Assembly: GCA_002705575.1 (NCBI GenBank)
Contig: PAHI01000041.1
Location: 1 to 26,896 of the forward strand
Direction of reading: 5' to 3'
Length of the DNA stretch: 26,896 nt
Source of the DNA: Fidelibacterota bacterium
Lineage (GTDB): Bacteria; Marinisomatota; Marinisomatia; SCGC-AAA003-L08; GCA-002719095
Shown here: one piece after another, positions 8,400 to 16,113 of the stretch
Numbering within the stretch: position 1 is the stretch's first letter
Layout of the letters: each line of letters begins with the position of its first letter
The notes under the pieces: generated by a model
The model's database searches: none
What the model was told of the DNA's origin: nothing
What the model saw: only the letters and a program-made list of their open reading frames with translations
Position numbers and translations under genes: made by a program

Positions 8400-8777
8400 A
8401 TGAAATTAAAAATTATATTTATTTTAATATTTTTTTCATTGCTGATTAGCAGTGATTCTCAAACTTTTAAACTTAAAGATGGGACAAAAATTATCGGAGC
8501 TATTCTATCTGAGAATGATGATTTTTTTGAGGTAGATACAAGTATGGGAATTGTTCAGGTTTTGAAGAAAGATATTAAAAAGCAACAATTTAGAGTTTTT
8601 TTAAATGATGGTAATATTCTCGTTGGTAATAAAATTAGTTCATCTGAAGAAAGATTAATTCTACAAACTGAAATGGGAGTTTTTAAGATCAATAAACAGG
8701 ATTATTTTTTGATATTGCCTAGCATTAAGAATGATGTTTTTTTTATTTTGATGTTTTTTATAGCTATTATTAATTAG
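8400..8777 (+). CDS. Small exported protein with two beta-rich repeats, function unknown
   Basis: A 125-residue protein I cannot name. Residues 1-20 are a signal peptide or membrane anchor (KIIFILIFFSLLI). Two repeats follow, about 23-59 and 66-102, sharing the pattern L-x-K/N-D-G-x4-G-x3-S-x9-T-x-M-G-x7-D. Such DG...G...TxxG units usually build small all-beta barrels. Residues 113-124 form a second hydrophobic stretch at the C-terminus that may insert in a membrane. It converges on tgt with two bases between stops. An AAGGAG lies 27 bases before the ATG, too far to serve it, and there is no nearer ribosome site. Repeats and export signal are seen; any role would be a guess. Confidence 0.7.
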   Translation: MKLKIIFILIFFSLLISSDSQTFKLKDGTKIIGAILSENDDFFEVDTSMGIVQVLKKDIKKQQFRVFLNDGNILVGNKISSSEERLILQTEMGVFKINKQDYFLILPSIKNDVFFILMFFIAIIN

Positions 8778-8779
8778 AC

Positions 8780-9901
8780 TTAACTATTTATAACATCCAG
8801 ATATTTTTTTGACCAATCATCAAATAAATTTTCTCTAATTTTCTCTCGTATAGTTTTCATTAAATTAATATAGAAATGAAGGTTGTGAGCTGTTGCAATT
8901 CTTATACCAAGGATTTCATTCATTCTAAATAAATGATGTAAGTATGCTTTTGTGTATTTTTGTGAAAAGACTGATTTACTATTGATATCAATAGCTGAAT
9001 GGTCGTCTTTATAGCAAGCATTTCTAATATTTAATTTTCCTGTATCTGTAAAAAGCTGAGCATTTCTTGCATTTCTTGTAGGAATTACACAATCAAACAT
9101 ATCAACTCCTCGTTTTACACACTCGATTAAATCAGATGGAGTACCAACTCCCATTAAGTATCTAGATTTGTCTTGAGGAATCAGATTATTCATTAAACTT
9201 GTTATAGATAGCATATCTTTTTTAGGTTCTCCTACAGCTAATCCTCCGATTGCATAATTATTCATATTTAGATCTAACAGTTCTCTTGCTGATTTTTGTC
9301 TTAATTCTATATTAGTTCCTCCTTGTATAATAGGAATTATTGATTGTGAGTGACTGTATATTGGTTTAGTAGATTGATAATGTTCGTAAGATTGATAGGC
9401 CCATTTGGTTGTTAGATTTACGGCTTTTTCCCATTCTTTTACGGTTCCTTCTCCTGATGGGCAAACATCTAGAACCATCATAAAATCTGAACCAATAATT
9501 CTTTGTATGTCAATAATTTTTTCAGGCGTAAACTCATGAATAGAACCATCATAATGAGATTTAAAGGTTACTCCTTCAGAATTAATTTTTCTGTGGTTTT
9601 CAAGACTATATATTTGATATCCTCCTGAATCTGTTAGAATGACGCCTTTCCATTTCATAAAATTATGTAATCCCTGTGCATTTTTTAATATATCTATTCC
9701 TGGTCTTAGGTATAAATGATAAGTATTGGACAGTAAAATACTACTTGGTAAAGATGATATTTCTTCAGATGACTGAGATTTAACAGTTGCATAAGTTCCT
9801 ACGGGCATGAAAAAAGGTGTTTTTAAAATACCATGGTCTGTATAAAGCTCTCCTGTACGTGCAGCAGATTTTTTACATTCAGCTGTTATTTTGAATTTCA
9901 A
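8780..9901 (-). CDS. tgt: tRNA-guanine transglycosylase, queuosine pathway
   Basis: A 373-residue enzyme exchanging guanine-34 of GUN-anticodon tRNAs for the queuosine precursor preQ1. Seen: [11 protein letters not shown] (31-41), general base Asp91 in TDSGG, Asp145 in MVLDVCPSG, the GGLAVGE loop (219-225), nucleophile Asp270 in [17 protein letters not shown], and the C-terminal AYLHHL/EILG region. Odd: the zinc motif CxCxxC of bacterial Tgt is here Ser308-x-Ser310-xx-Ser313, while the fourth ligand, His339, remains. The region after Asp145 also departs from the common DECTP. The start is TTG at 9901, directly abutting the TAG of the upstream gene; MKFKI at this point aligns with known Tgt starts. 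Length and other motifs argue for a working enzyme with an altered or absent metal site. Confidence 0.93.
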   Translation of the reverse strand: MKFKITAECKKSAARTGELYTDHGILKTPFFMPVGTYATVKSQSSEEISSLPSSILLSNTYHLYLRPGIDILKNAQGLHNFMKWKGVILTDSGGYQIYSLENHRKINSEGVTFKSHYDGSIHEFTPEKIIDIQRIIGSDFMMVLDVCPSGEGTVKEWEKAVNLTTKWAYQSYEHYQSTKPIYSHSQSIIPIIQGGTNIELRQKSARELLDLNMNNYAIGGLAVGEPKKDMLSITSLMNNLIPQDKSRYLMGVGTPSDLIECVKRGVDMFDCVIPTRNARNAQLFTDTGKLNIRNACYKDDHSAIDINSKSVFSQKYTKAYLHHLFRMNEILGIRIATAHNLHFYINLMKTIREKIRENLFDDWSKKYLDVINS

Positions 9902-10165
9902 CTATGCTTTTTTAGCGGGTGCTTTTTTAGCAGGTGCTTTTTTAGCGGGTGCTTTTTTAGCAGGTGCTTTTTTAGCGGGTGCTTTTTTAGCGGGTGCTTT
10001 TTTAGCAGGTGCTTTTTTAGCGGGTGCTTTTTTAGCAGGGACTTCTTTAACTTGCTTTGCTGATGTTTGTTTTTTTGCTGATAATAGTGACTTCTTCTTT
10101 AAAGTCTTTAATCTATCAATGTTTTTCTTATGTTTTTTTCTTGCGTTTTTTGTTTTTTTGTTCAA
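9902..10165 (-). CDS. Small basic protein with histone H1-like Lys/Ala repeat tail
   Basis: An 87-residue, very basic protein. Residues 1-42 are Lys/Arg-rich and may form a helix ([19 protein letters not shown]). Residues 43-87 are exactly nine copies of PAKKA. Such tails occur in bacterial H1-like proteins (chlamydial Hc2, BpH1, AlgP), which bind DNA or RNA by charge; I infer a nucleic-acid-binding or nucleoid role. The start is TTG at 10165: an in-frame TAG lies just upstream (10175-10177), no in-frame ATG exists, and AGG stands eight bases before the TTG. The nearby ATG at 10170 is in another frame and stops after two codons. The stop abuts the TTG of tgt, so the two are probably co-translated. 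The repeat number is likely variable between strains. Confidence 0.75.
   Translation of the reverse strand: MNKKTKNARKKHKKNIDRLKTLKKKSLLSAKKQTSAKQVKEVPAKKAPAKKAPAKKAPAKKAPAKKAPAKKAPAKKAPAKKAPAKKA
9905..10039 (-). repeat. Nine tandem 15-base repeats inside the Lys/Ala-rich gene
   Basis: On the minus strand the unit is CCYGCTAAAAAAGCA, encoding PAKKA. From 9905 upward the Pro codon alternates CCC, CCT, CCC, CCT, CCC, CCC, CCT, CCC, CCT, while every other base is identical. The alternation points to expansion partly by 30-base double units. The homogeneity indicates recent slippage or unequal exchange. Each unit holds an A6 tract. Confidence 0.95.
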
Positions 10166-10235
10166 TTCATTTACCTATATATCATTTAAAATAAAGCGCA
10201 ATTAATCTAATACTATTAATATAAAAAGCAAAATT

Positions 10236-11414
10236 TTATAAATTATTTTTAATTAATAATTGATTTATTAATTCTACAAAGATACTTGAACCTAAAAGTA
10301 ATGATTTTTCATTTATATTAAAATGCGAACAATGATGAGGTGTGTCAACCTCTTTGTTGTCTGGACTTGATCCTAAAAAAAAGAAGCATCCTGGCTTTTT
10401 GTTGAGATAATAGCTAAAATCTTCTCCCCCCATTGTTAGATACGGTTTTTCTATGCCATTAGGAGTTATTTTTTTGGAAGCTAGCTTAACATTATGCGTT
10501 TGCTTTTCATGATTAATTAAAGGAGGGTAACCATCTTCATAGTTTAGTTCGATTTGGCAAGTAAATGCTTTTTCAATGCCTGATAAAATCTCTTTCATCC
10601 TTTTTTTTATAAGTTTTTGATTTTCTTTTGTGAATGATCTTGTAGTTCCTTTTAAAGTTATTTTATCAGCAATTATGTTAAAATTATACCCGCCGTTAAT
10701 TTGACCTATTGTTATAACATTGCTTTGTAGAGGATTTGTGTTGCGACTTACAATGGTTTGCAAAGCTTGTATTACATTAGCTGATACTACAGAGGCATCA
10801 ATAGTTCCTTGGGGTGCGGCTCCATGTCCGCCTTTGCCAATTATTTTAATAGTAAATTTATCTGCAGCAGCCATAACAGGACCACTTTGAATTCCAACAG
10901 TTCCGAATTTTTGATAATTCCATAAATGGAGGCCATATATTTCGTCTACATTATTTAAAACCCCATCTTTTATCATAAATTTTGCGCCCCCTAGACCTTC
11001 TTCTGCAGGTTGAAATATAAATTTAATTATTCCTTTAATAGAAGATTTCATTTTTGATAAGGCTTGTGCAGCACCTAACAATATAGCCATATGTCCATCA
11101 TGTCCGCATGCGTGCATCACTCCTTCATTAATTGATTTAAATTTTAATTTAGATGTTTCTTGGATTGGCAATGCATCCATATCCGCGCGTAAGGCGATAG
11201 TCTTGCCAGGTTTATTTCCTTTTAATATTCCAAAAACACCAGTTTTTGCAATATTTTCATGCACTTCAAGTCCAAAGCTTCTAAGTTCTTTTGCAATAGT
11301 TTGTGATGTTCGATGTTCTTGGAAGCTCAATTCTGGGTGCTTGTGAAAATCCCTTCTATATTCAATTATATTTTTTTCTATTTCTAAAACATATGGATGA
11401 TAATTAATTTTCAT
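10236..11414 (-). CDS. M20-family amidohydrolase (N-acyl-amino-acid deacylase type)
   Basis: A 392-residue metallopeptidase of the M20D group, which cleaves acyl groups from amino acids (hippurate, N-acetyl amino acids) or related amides. Seen: FHKHPELSFQE (23-33), the catalytic Asp in RADMDALPI (76-84), metal ligands Cys103 and His105 in MHACGHDGHM, the general base and ligand Glu138/Glu139 in QPAEEG, His163 in GLHLW, and the closing HHCSHFNINE. The dimerisation lid begins near 187 (FTIKIIGKGGHGAAP). No signal peptide, so cytosolic. It is divergent from menB with 68 bases between starts and heads the minus-strand group with the Lys/Ala-rich gene and tgt. The exact substrate cannot be read from sequence. 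Confidence 0.9.
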   Translation of the reverse strand: MKINYHPYVLEIEKNIIEYRRDFHKHPELSFQEHRTSQTIAKELRSFGLEVHENIAKTGVFGILKGNKPGKTIALRADMDALPIQETSKLKFKSINEGVMHACGHDGHMAILLGAAQALSKMKSSIKGIIKFIFQPAEEGLGGAKFMIKDGVLNNVDEIYGLHLWNYQKFGTVGIQSGPVMAAADKFTIKIIGKGGHGAAPQGTIDASVVSANVIQALQTIVSRNTNPLQSNVITIGQINGGYNFNIIADKITLKGTTRSFTKENQKLIKKRMKEILSGIEKAFTCQIELNYEDGYPPLINHEKQTHNVKLASKKITPNGIEKPYLTMGGEDFSYYLNKKPGCFFFLGSSPDNKEVDTPHHCSHFNINEKSLLLGSSIFVELINQLLIKNNL

Positions 11415-11471
11415 AGTGTTTAAATTTAAAAATTATGTTTTTAATAATACACTTAATTATAATTTTAGCTT

Positions 11472-11476
11472 AGAGG
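11472..11476 (+). promoter_or_regulatory. Ribosome binding site of menB
   Basis: AGAGG followed by six bases and the ATG at 11483. It is one of the few clear Shine-Dalgarno sites in the window and opens the menaquinone/shikimate block. A TATAAT at 11458-11463 could be its -10 element, but I see no convincing -35. Confidence 0.6.
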
Positions 11477-11482
11477 TTAACT

Positions 11483-12304
11483 ATGAATTGGGAAAAGATA
11501 AAAGATTTTAAAGATATTAGGTTTGAAAAAAATAAAAAAGAAAATGGTATTATTAAAATAACCATAAATAGACCAGAGGTTAGGAATGCGTTTCGACCTC
11601 AAACAGTTTTTGAGCTTCTAGAAGCATTTGAATATTGTAAAGAGGACTTAGATTGTGGTGTTGTAATATTAAGCGGAGAAGGAAAGGATGCTTTTTGTTC
11701 TGGGGGAGACCAAAAGGTAAGAGGAGATGCAGGTTATATTGATAATAGTGGTGTTGCACGATTAAATATTTTAGAAGTTCAAAGGCTTATTAGGACATTG
11801 CCTAAGCCTGTGATTGCTATGGTTGCAGGATATGCAGTTGGTGGTGGGCATGTTTTACATATGATGTGTGATTTAACTGTTGCTGCAGATAATGCAAAGT
11901 TTGGTCAGACCGGTCCTATTGTAGGTTCTTTTGATGGAGGATGGGGCGCTTCATATATGGCTAGAATAATTGGTCAAAAAAGAGCTCGAGAAATGTGGTT
12001 TTTATGTAAATTTTATGATGCTAGGCAAGCGCTAGATTGGGGGTTAGTAAATCATGTTGTAAAATATGAAGAATTAGAAAACGAAACGATAAAATGGTGC
12101 AAACAAATTTTAGAAAAATCACCAACAGCAATCAGACTTTTAAAATCTTCTTTGAATGCAGATTGCGATGGTCAGGCTGGATTACAACAGTTGGCAGGGG
12201 ATGCAACCATGATGTTTTATATGACGGAAGAAGCAAAGGAGGGTCGTGAGGCTTTTAAGGAAAAAAGGCGACCAGATTTTAAAAAATTTAAAAGGCAGCC
12301 CTAG
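11483..12304 (+). CDS. menB: 1,4-dihydroxy-2-naphthoyl-CoA synthase
   Basis: A 273-residue crotonase-fold enzyme that closes the ring of o-succinylbenzoyl-CoA in menaquinone synthesis. Seen: the oxyanion and substrate loop CSGGDQ (72-77), the AVGGGH turn (118-123), the [15 protein letters not shown] segment (141-155) typical of the bicarbonate-dependent type I MenB (E. coli-like), and the C-terminal [15 protein letters not shown] followed by [11 protein letters not shown]. The end [13 protein letters not shown] is also family-typical. First gene of the long plus-strand operon; menA begins three bases after its TAG. Confidence 0.97.
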   Translation: MNWEKIKDFKDIRFEKNKKENGIIKITINRPEVRNAFRPQTVFELLEAFEYCKEDLDCGVVILSGEGKDAFCSGGDQKVRGDAGYIDNSGVARLNILEVQRLIRTLPKPVIAMVAGYAVGGGHVLHMMCDLTVAADNAKFGQTGPIVGSFDGGWGASYMARIIGQKRAREMWFLCKFYDARQALDWGLVNHVVKYEELENETIKWCKQILEKSPTAIRLLKSSLNADCDGQAGLQQLAGDATMMFYMTEEAKEGREAFKEKRRPDFKKFKRQP

Positions 12305-12307
12305 TTT

Positions 12308-13204
12308 TTGTTTAATATAAATCCATGGATAATAGCTGCAAGACCTAAAACATTGTTTGCGATATGTTCTCCTATTATTGTTGCCTTAACTCTATCAGAT
12401 ATTATATATAATCAAGTAAATTGGTCAGTAGTTACCCTAACTGTCTTTTCAGCAGCTTTATTACAGATAGGTTCAAATTACGCCAATGATGCATATGATT
12501 TCATAAATGGTGCTGATAAAATTAATCGTGTAGGACCGAAGCGCATGGCGCAAGAAGGTGTTCTTGAGCCAAATACAATTTTAAACATGATGTATTTTAT
12601 TTTTACAATTAGCGTATTAATAGGTTTTTATTTAGCAAAAGTTGGTGGATGGCCAATTGTAATTGTTGGGCTTTTATGTATACTTTTTGCAATAATTTAC
12701 ACTGGAGGGCCTTATCCACTAGCATATAATGCTTTAGGTGATGTAACAGTATTTATTTTTTTTGGTTTAGTTGCCACCTTAGGCTCTTTTTATTTACAAA
12801 ATCCAAGCCCAGAGCACTTTTTTAAACATATAGAAATAATATGCTTAGCTGCTGCTGCTGTTGGATTTTTGAATACATCTATATTGGTTGTCAATAATGT
12901 GAGAGATTATAAAACTGATAAAGAGTCAAACAAAAAAACTTTAGTAGTTTTGTTTGGTCAAAAATTTGGTTGTTATGAATATTTATTATTAATATGCCTA
13001 AGCTATATTTGCTTTGGATTAATAAGCTTTTTATTAAAAAATTATTGGATTTTTTTAGCAGTTATATTGATATTACCTTCTTATTTGATTCAGACTGTAA
13101 AAATCTTCAGCTATAATGAAAGTAATCTAAATAAAGTTCTTGAAAAAACTGCCAAGTTGTCATTTTTGACTTCAGTATTATTTTATTTTTCAACATTTAT
13201 ATGA
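12308..13204 (+). CDS. menA: 1,4-dihydroxy-2-naphthoate polyprenyltransferase
   Basis: A 298-residue inner-membrane UbiA-family prenyltransferase that attaches the polyprenyl chain to dihydroxynaphthoate, making demethylmenaquinone. Seen: the MenA N-terminus NPWIIAARPKTL, the first Asp-rich motif NDAYDFINGAD (about 58-68), the second DYKTDKESNKKTL (about 199-211), and eight or so hydrophobic helices. The start is TTG at 12308, three bases after menB; no upstream in-frame ATG fits. Its stop overlaps the menC ATG as ATGA (13201-13204). This and menB show that the organism makes menaquinone by the classical Men route rather than futalosine. Confidence 0.95.
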   Translation: MFNINPWIIAARPKTLFAICSPIIVALTLSDIIYNQVNWSVVTLTVFSAALLQIGSNYANDAYDFINGADKINRVGPKRMAQEGVLEPNTILNMMYFIFTISVLIGFYLAKVGGWPIVIVGLLCILFAIIYTGGPYPLAYNALGDVTVFIFFGLVATLGSFYLQNPSPEHFFKHIEIICLAAAAVGFLNTSILVVNNVRDYKTDKESNKKTLVVLFGQKFGCYEYLLLICLSYICFGLISFLLKNYWIFLAVILILPSYLIQTVKIFSYNESNLNKVLEKTAKLSFLTSVLFYFSTFI

Positions 13205-14217
13205 ATATCGTAAACACAGAAATATTAGAGTATAAAAAAGCTTTTATTTCAGATACAAATTTAGGCGTTAAAAAGCATTCGTTTAGAAAAGGGTGGTATA
13301 TTAAAATTTTTTCAAATGAACATGTTGGTATTGGTGAAGCTGCACCTATTCCAGGAATTAGTAAAGAAAGTCATGCTGAGGCTGGCTATGCTATTCAAGG
13401 TTTTATGGTTGCACTTAAAGATGTTGATTATTCAGTTTCTATTGATGAGATGTTATTATTGGCAGAAGTTCATGGTTGCAATGTTCCATCTGCAAAGTTT
13501 GCTATGCAGGCTGCTGTTTATAGTCTTTTTAGCCAAAACAGTAATAAAATAATCTCTAAATTTTTGAATCAAGAATCAAATGACAGTATTATGATTAACT
13601 CTATTGTTCATGATAATTCGAGGATTTCTATTGAGAATTCTAGAGTTTTAAAAATAAAAGTTTCAGATTCAAATATATACGATATTAAAGATATGATTGA
13701 AAAAATTTATAATTCCTATGGAGAAAAATTATTAAGATTGGATTTTAATGGGGGTCTGGACCTTTCAAAGGCTATTAGAATATGTAAAGAATTAGAATCT
13801 TATAATATAGAATATATTGAGCAGCCAGTTCTACTTTTAGATGACTTATATGAACTTAGAATGCATTCAGGAATTCCAATAGCAGTTGATGAAATTTTAT
13901 TAAATTATGATACTGCAGAAAAGATTATTAAAAATGCAGCAGCAGATGTGTTTGTTATTAAGCCAACATTATTGGGTGGATTTGATGATTTAAAAAAGGT
14001 TTTTCAATTAGCAAATAGTGAAGAAATAAAAATAGTGATAACTTCTGCCTTTGAAACATTTATAGGACAATCATTTATAGGTTATTTGGCTGCAGCAATT
14101 AAAACTCAAAGTTATTGTGGAATTTTTAATATTAATCTGTTTGAAAATGATCATTTGTATCCTAGTGTAAAAAATTCAAAGCTTGTATTAAAAGATATTT
14201 GTGGATTTAATGCGTAA
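13201..14217 (+). CDS. menC: o-Succinylbenzoate synthase
   Basis: A 338-residue enolase-superfamily enzyme that dehydrates SHCHC to o-succinylbenzoate. Seen: the N-terminal capping domain with the GIGEAAPIPGIS loop (43-54), the catalytic lysines of LKIKV (Lys151, Lys153), the metal ligands Asp181 (LDFNGG), Glu207 (IEQPV) and Asp230 (AVDEIL), and Lys254 in VIKPTLLGG. All catalytic positions of the family are intact. It overlaps menA by 4 bases, and its TAA shares a base with the menE ATG (TAATG), so the three are translationally coupled. Confidence 0.94.
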   Translation: MNIVNTEILEYKKAFISDTNLGVKKHSFRKGWYIKIFSNEHVGIGEAAPIPGISKESHAEAGYAIQGFMVALKDVDYSVSIDEMLLLAEVHGCNVPSAKFAMQAAVYSLFSQNSNKIISKFLNQESNDSIMINSIVHDNSRISIENSRVLKIKVSDSNIYDIKDMIEKIYNSYGEKLLRLDFNGGLDLSKAIRICKELESYNIEYIEQPVLLLDDLYELRMHSGIPIAVDEILLNYDTAEKIIKNAAADVFVIKPTLLGGFDDLKKVFQLANSEEIKIVITSAFETFIGQSFIGYLAAAIKTQSYCGIFNINLFENDHLYPSVKNSKLVLKDICGFNA

Positions 14218-15551
14218 TGTATTTTAATTGGCTTGATTATAGGTTTGAAAACAACCCCAATGATATATTTATAAGATATGATGCTAATGAATTTTCATAT
14301 GAAAATTTTAATAATATGCTTTATGATCGCATTATGGGATTGTCTAGCCTTGGGTTAAGGCCAAGGCAAAAGGTCGGAATATATTTGTCAAATCCTTTTG
14401 ATTTTATTGAGGCATACTTAGCTTGCTATAGTTTAAATGCTATATCTGTAATATTTAATGATGGTTGGAAAAAAAACGAAATAAAATCTGCTGTAGATAT
14501 TACTTGTCCAGAATATATTGTGTGTAGTTGGAAAGATAGAGGTTTGTTTACAGATTATAAGGCTTCAATTATATCTTTTGAAGAATTAAGCAAGAGTCAT
14601 GGAAGTTGTTATGATTCTAGGAGTAAAATGGTTTATAATCCTAACGATGTTCAATCTATTTTGTTTACATCGGGCACCCAAGGCACGCCTAAAGCAGTTT
14701 GTTTAACATTTAAGAATTTTTATGAAAGTTCTATGAAATGGAAAAGTATTTTAAAATTAAAAAATACTGATAGATATCACTTGTGTCTGCCCTTATATCA
14801 TATTGGAGGACTGGGGATTATTTTAAGAGCTCTGCATATTGGTTTTTCAATCAATATTGATTTAGATAAGAATTTTAATAAAACAAATGATTCCTCAATA
14901 ATATCCCTTGTTCCAACGCTATTGATGTCATTGATGGATAATGAAGTTGGTTTAGGATTTTTGAAAAGATTGAGATGTATAGTGGTTTCTGGTTCAAAAG
15001 TTTCTAAAAAGCTCATGGAAGATTGTCGTAGTTTAGGTTTGAAAGTATTTGTTTCTTATGGTATGACTGAAACATGTTCATCAATTTGTGGTTTTTGGCC
15101 TTTTAACAACAAAGAAAATATTTTGTCAGTAGGTAGGCCTTTTATTGGCGTTGACATTGATATTGATAATAATCAAATAGTCGTTAAATCTGATACAGTT
15201 ATGAAGCGTTATTATGGGCACAATAATGTTGATGGGGTTTTTAAAACTAAAGATTTGGGTTTAATGATTGATGGCTATTTATATCTTAAGGGTAGGTCAG
15301 ATGGAGTTGTTATATCAGGGGGAGAAAACATAGATCAAAAAGAAATTATTAATGCTATTTCAACTTTAGGGCAATTTGAAAAAATAATACCTTTTTGTGA
15401 TAAAGACTCATATTGGGGGCAGATAAATGGAGTCTACGTTTTTACTAAAGATGATATCTCGTCAGATAATTTAAAGATTGAATTAAAAAAAATATTATCA
15501 TCAAAAAAGATTCCTCAAAGAATTATAGTCAAAAAAGTAACTCCAAATTAA
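14217..15551 (+). CDS. menE: o-Succinylbenzoate--CoA ligase, truncated before the catalytic lysine
   Basis: A 444-residue adenylate-forming enzyme of the ANL superfamily expected to make o-succinylbenzoyl-CoA. Seen: the P-loop TSGTQGTPK (151-159), PLYHIGGLG (192-200), the A5 motif SYGMTETCS, the A7 Asp in TKDLG and the A8 hinge GRSDGVVISGGENI. Odd: the protein ends IPQRIIVKKVTPN and the stop falls where the family normally continues to the A10 Gly-Lys, whose lysine contacts the acyl-adenylate. No other frame carries a GK continuation, because the next gene starts two bases later. The rest looks under normal selection and the context (menC before it) supports the assignment. Whether it still adenylates is open. 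Confidence 0.88.
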   Translation: MYFNWLDYRFENNPNDIFIRYDANEFSYENFNNMLYDRIMGLSSLGLRPRQKVGIYLSNPFDFIEAYLACYSLNAISVIFNDGWKKNEIKSAVDITCPEYIVCSWKDRGLFTDYKASIISFEELSKSHGSCYDSRSKMVYNPNDVQSILFTSGTQGTPKAVCLTFKNFYESSMKWKSILKLKNTDRYHLCLPLYHIGGLGIILRALHIGFSINIDLDKNFNKTNDSSIISLVPTLLMSLMDNEVGLGFLKRLRCIVVSGSKVSKKLMEDCRSLGLKVFVSYGMTETCSSICGFWPFNNKENILSVGRPFIGVDIDIDNNQIVVKSDTVMKRYYGHNNVDGVFKTKDLGLMIDGYLYLKGRSDGVVISGGENIDQKEIINAISTLGQFEKIIPFCDKDSYWGQINGVYVFTKDDISSDNLKIELKKILSSKKIPQRIIVKKVTPN

Positions 15552-15552
15552 T

Positions 15553-16113
15553 ATGATTGTTATTATTGACAACTATGATTCATTCACTTATAATTTGTAC
15601 CAATATGTTGGGGTGCATTCCACAAAGGTAAGAGTTTTTAAAAATAATGAAATAAATATTAGAAATATAGTAGAATTATCACCTAATAAAATTATTATAT
15701 CTCCGGGACCAGGGCATCCTAAAAATTCTAATGTTTCTCTTGAATGCATACAATATTTTTCAGGTAAAATTCCTATATTGGGTGTTTGTCTCGGGCATCA
15801 GGCAATTGGGTTTCAATATGGATCAAGTATAATAAATTCTAATATAGTTTGCCATGGAAAGACTTCAATGATATCACACAATGGAGATCGTTTGTTTAGA
15901 AATGTCCCCAGCCCATTTGAGGCAACGAGGTATCATTCTCTTATTATTGATAAAAACAACTTATCAAGAGATTTAGAGGTTATTGCAGATTATAAAAATA
16001 TAATTATGGCTATAAAACATAAAAAGTATCCCGTTTATGGCGTTCAGTTTCACCCTGAATCAGTGAAGACTGAAAATGGTATGAAAATAATTGAAAATTT
16101 TATTTTTTTATGA
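15553..16113 (+). CDS. pabA: Glutamine amidotransferase of anthranilate/aminodeoxychorismate synthase
   Basis: A 186-residue class I glutaminase (TrpG/PabA family, about 190 aa) that supplies ammonia to a chorismate-using synthase for tryptophan or folate. Seen: IDNYDSFTYNL (5-15), the oxyanion strand SPGPGHP (50-56), nucleophile Cys79 in GVCLGHQAIG, and His167/Glu169 in GVQFHPES. The triad is complete. The partner synthase subunit (TrpE or PabB) is not in the window, so TrpG and PabA cannot be separated; one protein often serves both. It starts one base after the menE stop and its stop overlaps the aroA ATG (ATGA, 16110-16113). Confidence 0.93.
   Translation: MIVIIDNYDSFTYNLYQYVGVHSTKVRVFKNNEINIRNIVELSPNKIIISPGPGHPKNSNVSLECIQYFSGKIPILGVCLGHQAIGFQYGSSIINSNIVCHGKTSMISHNGDRLFRNVPSPFEATRYHSLIIDKNNLSRDLEVIADYKNIIMAIKHKKYPVYGVQFHPESVKTENGMKIIENFIFL

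Noticed and set aside
10168..10170. ATG just before the Lys/Ala-rich gene as its start
   Set aside because: It is out of frame and meets TGA after one further codon; the reading frame needs the TTG at 10165.
9891..10205. Plus-strand frames reading as long AGAFL or CFFSG repeats
   Set aside because: These are complements of the 15-base PAKKA repeats. The minus-strand reading has a ribosome site, a basic N-terminal domain and clean junctions on both sides.
13316..13552. Overlapping plus-strand frame inside menC
   Set aside because: It lies wholly inside menC, has Leu/Met-rich low-information sequence, and menC has every catalytic residue.
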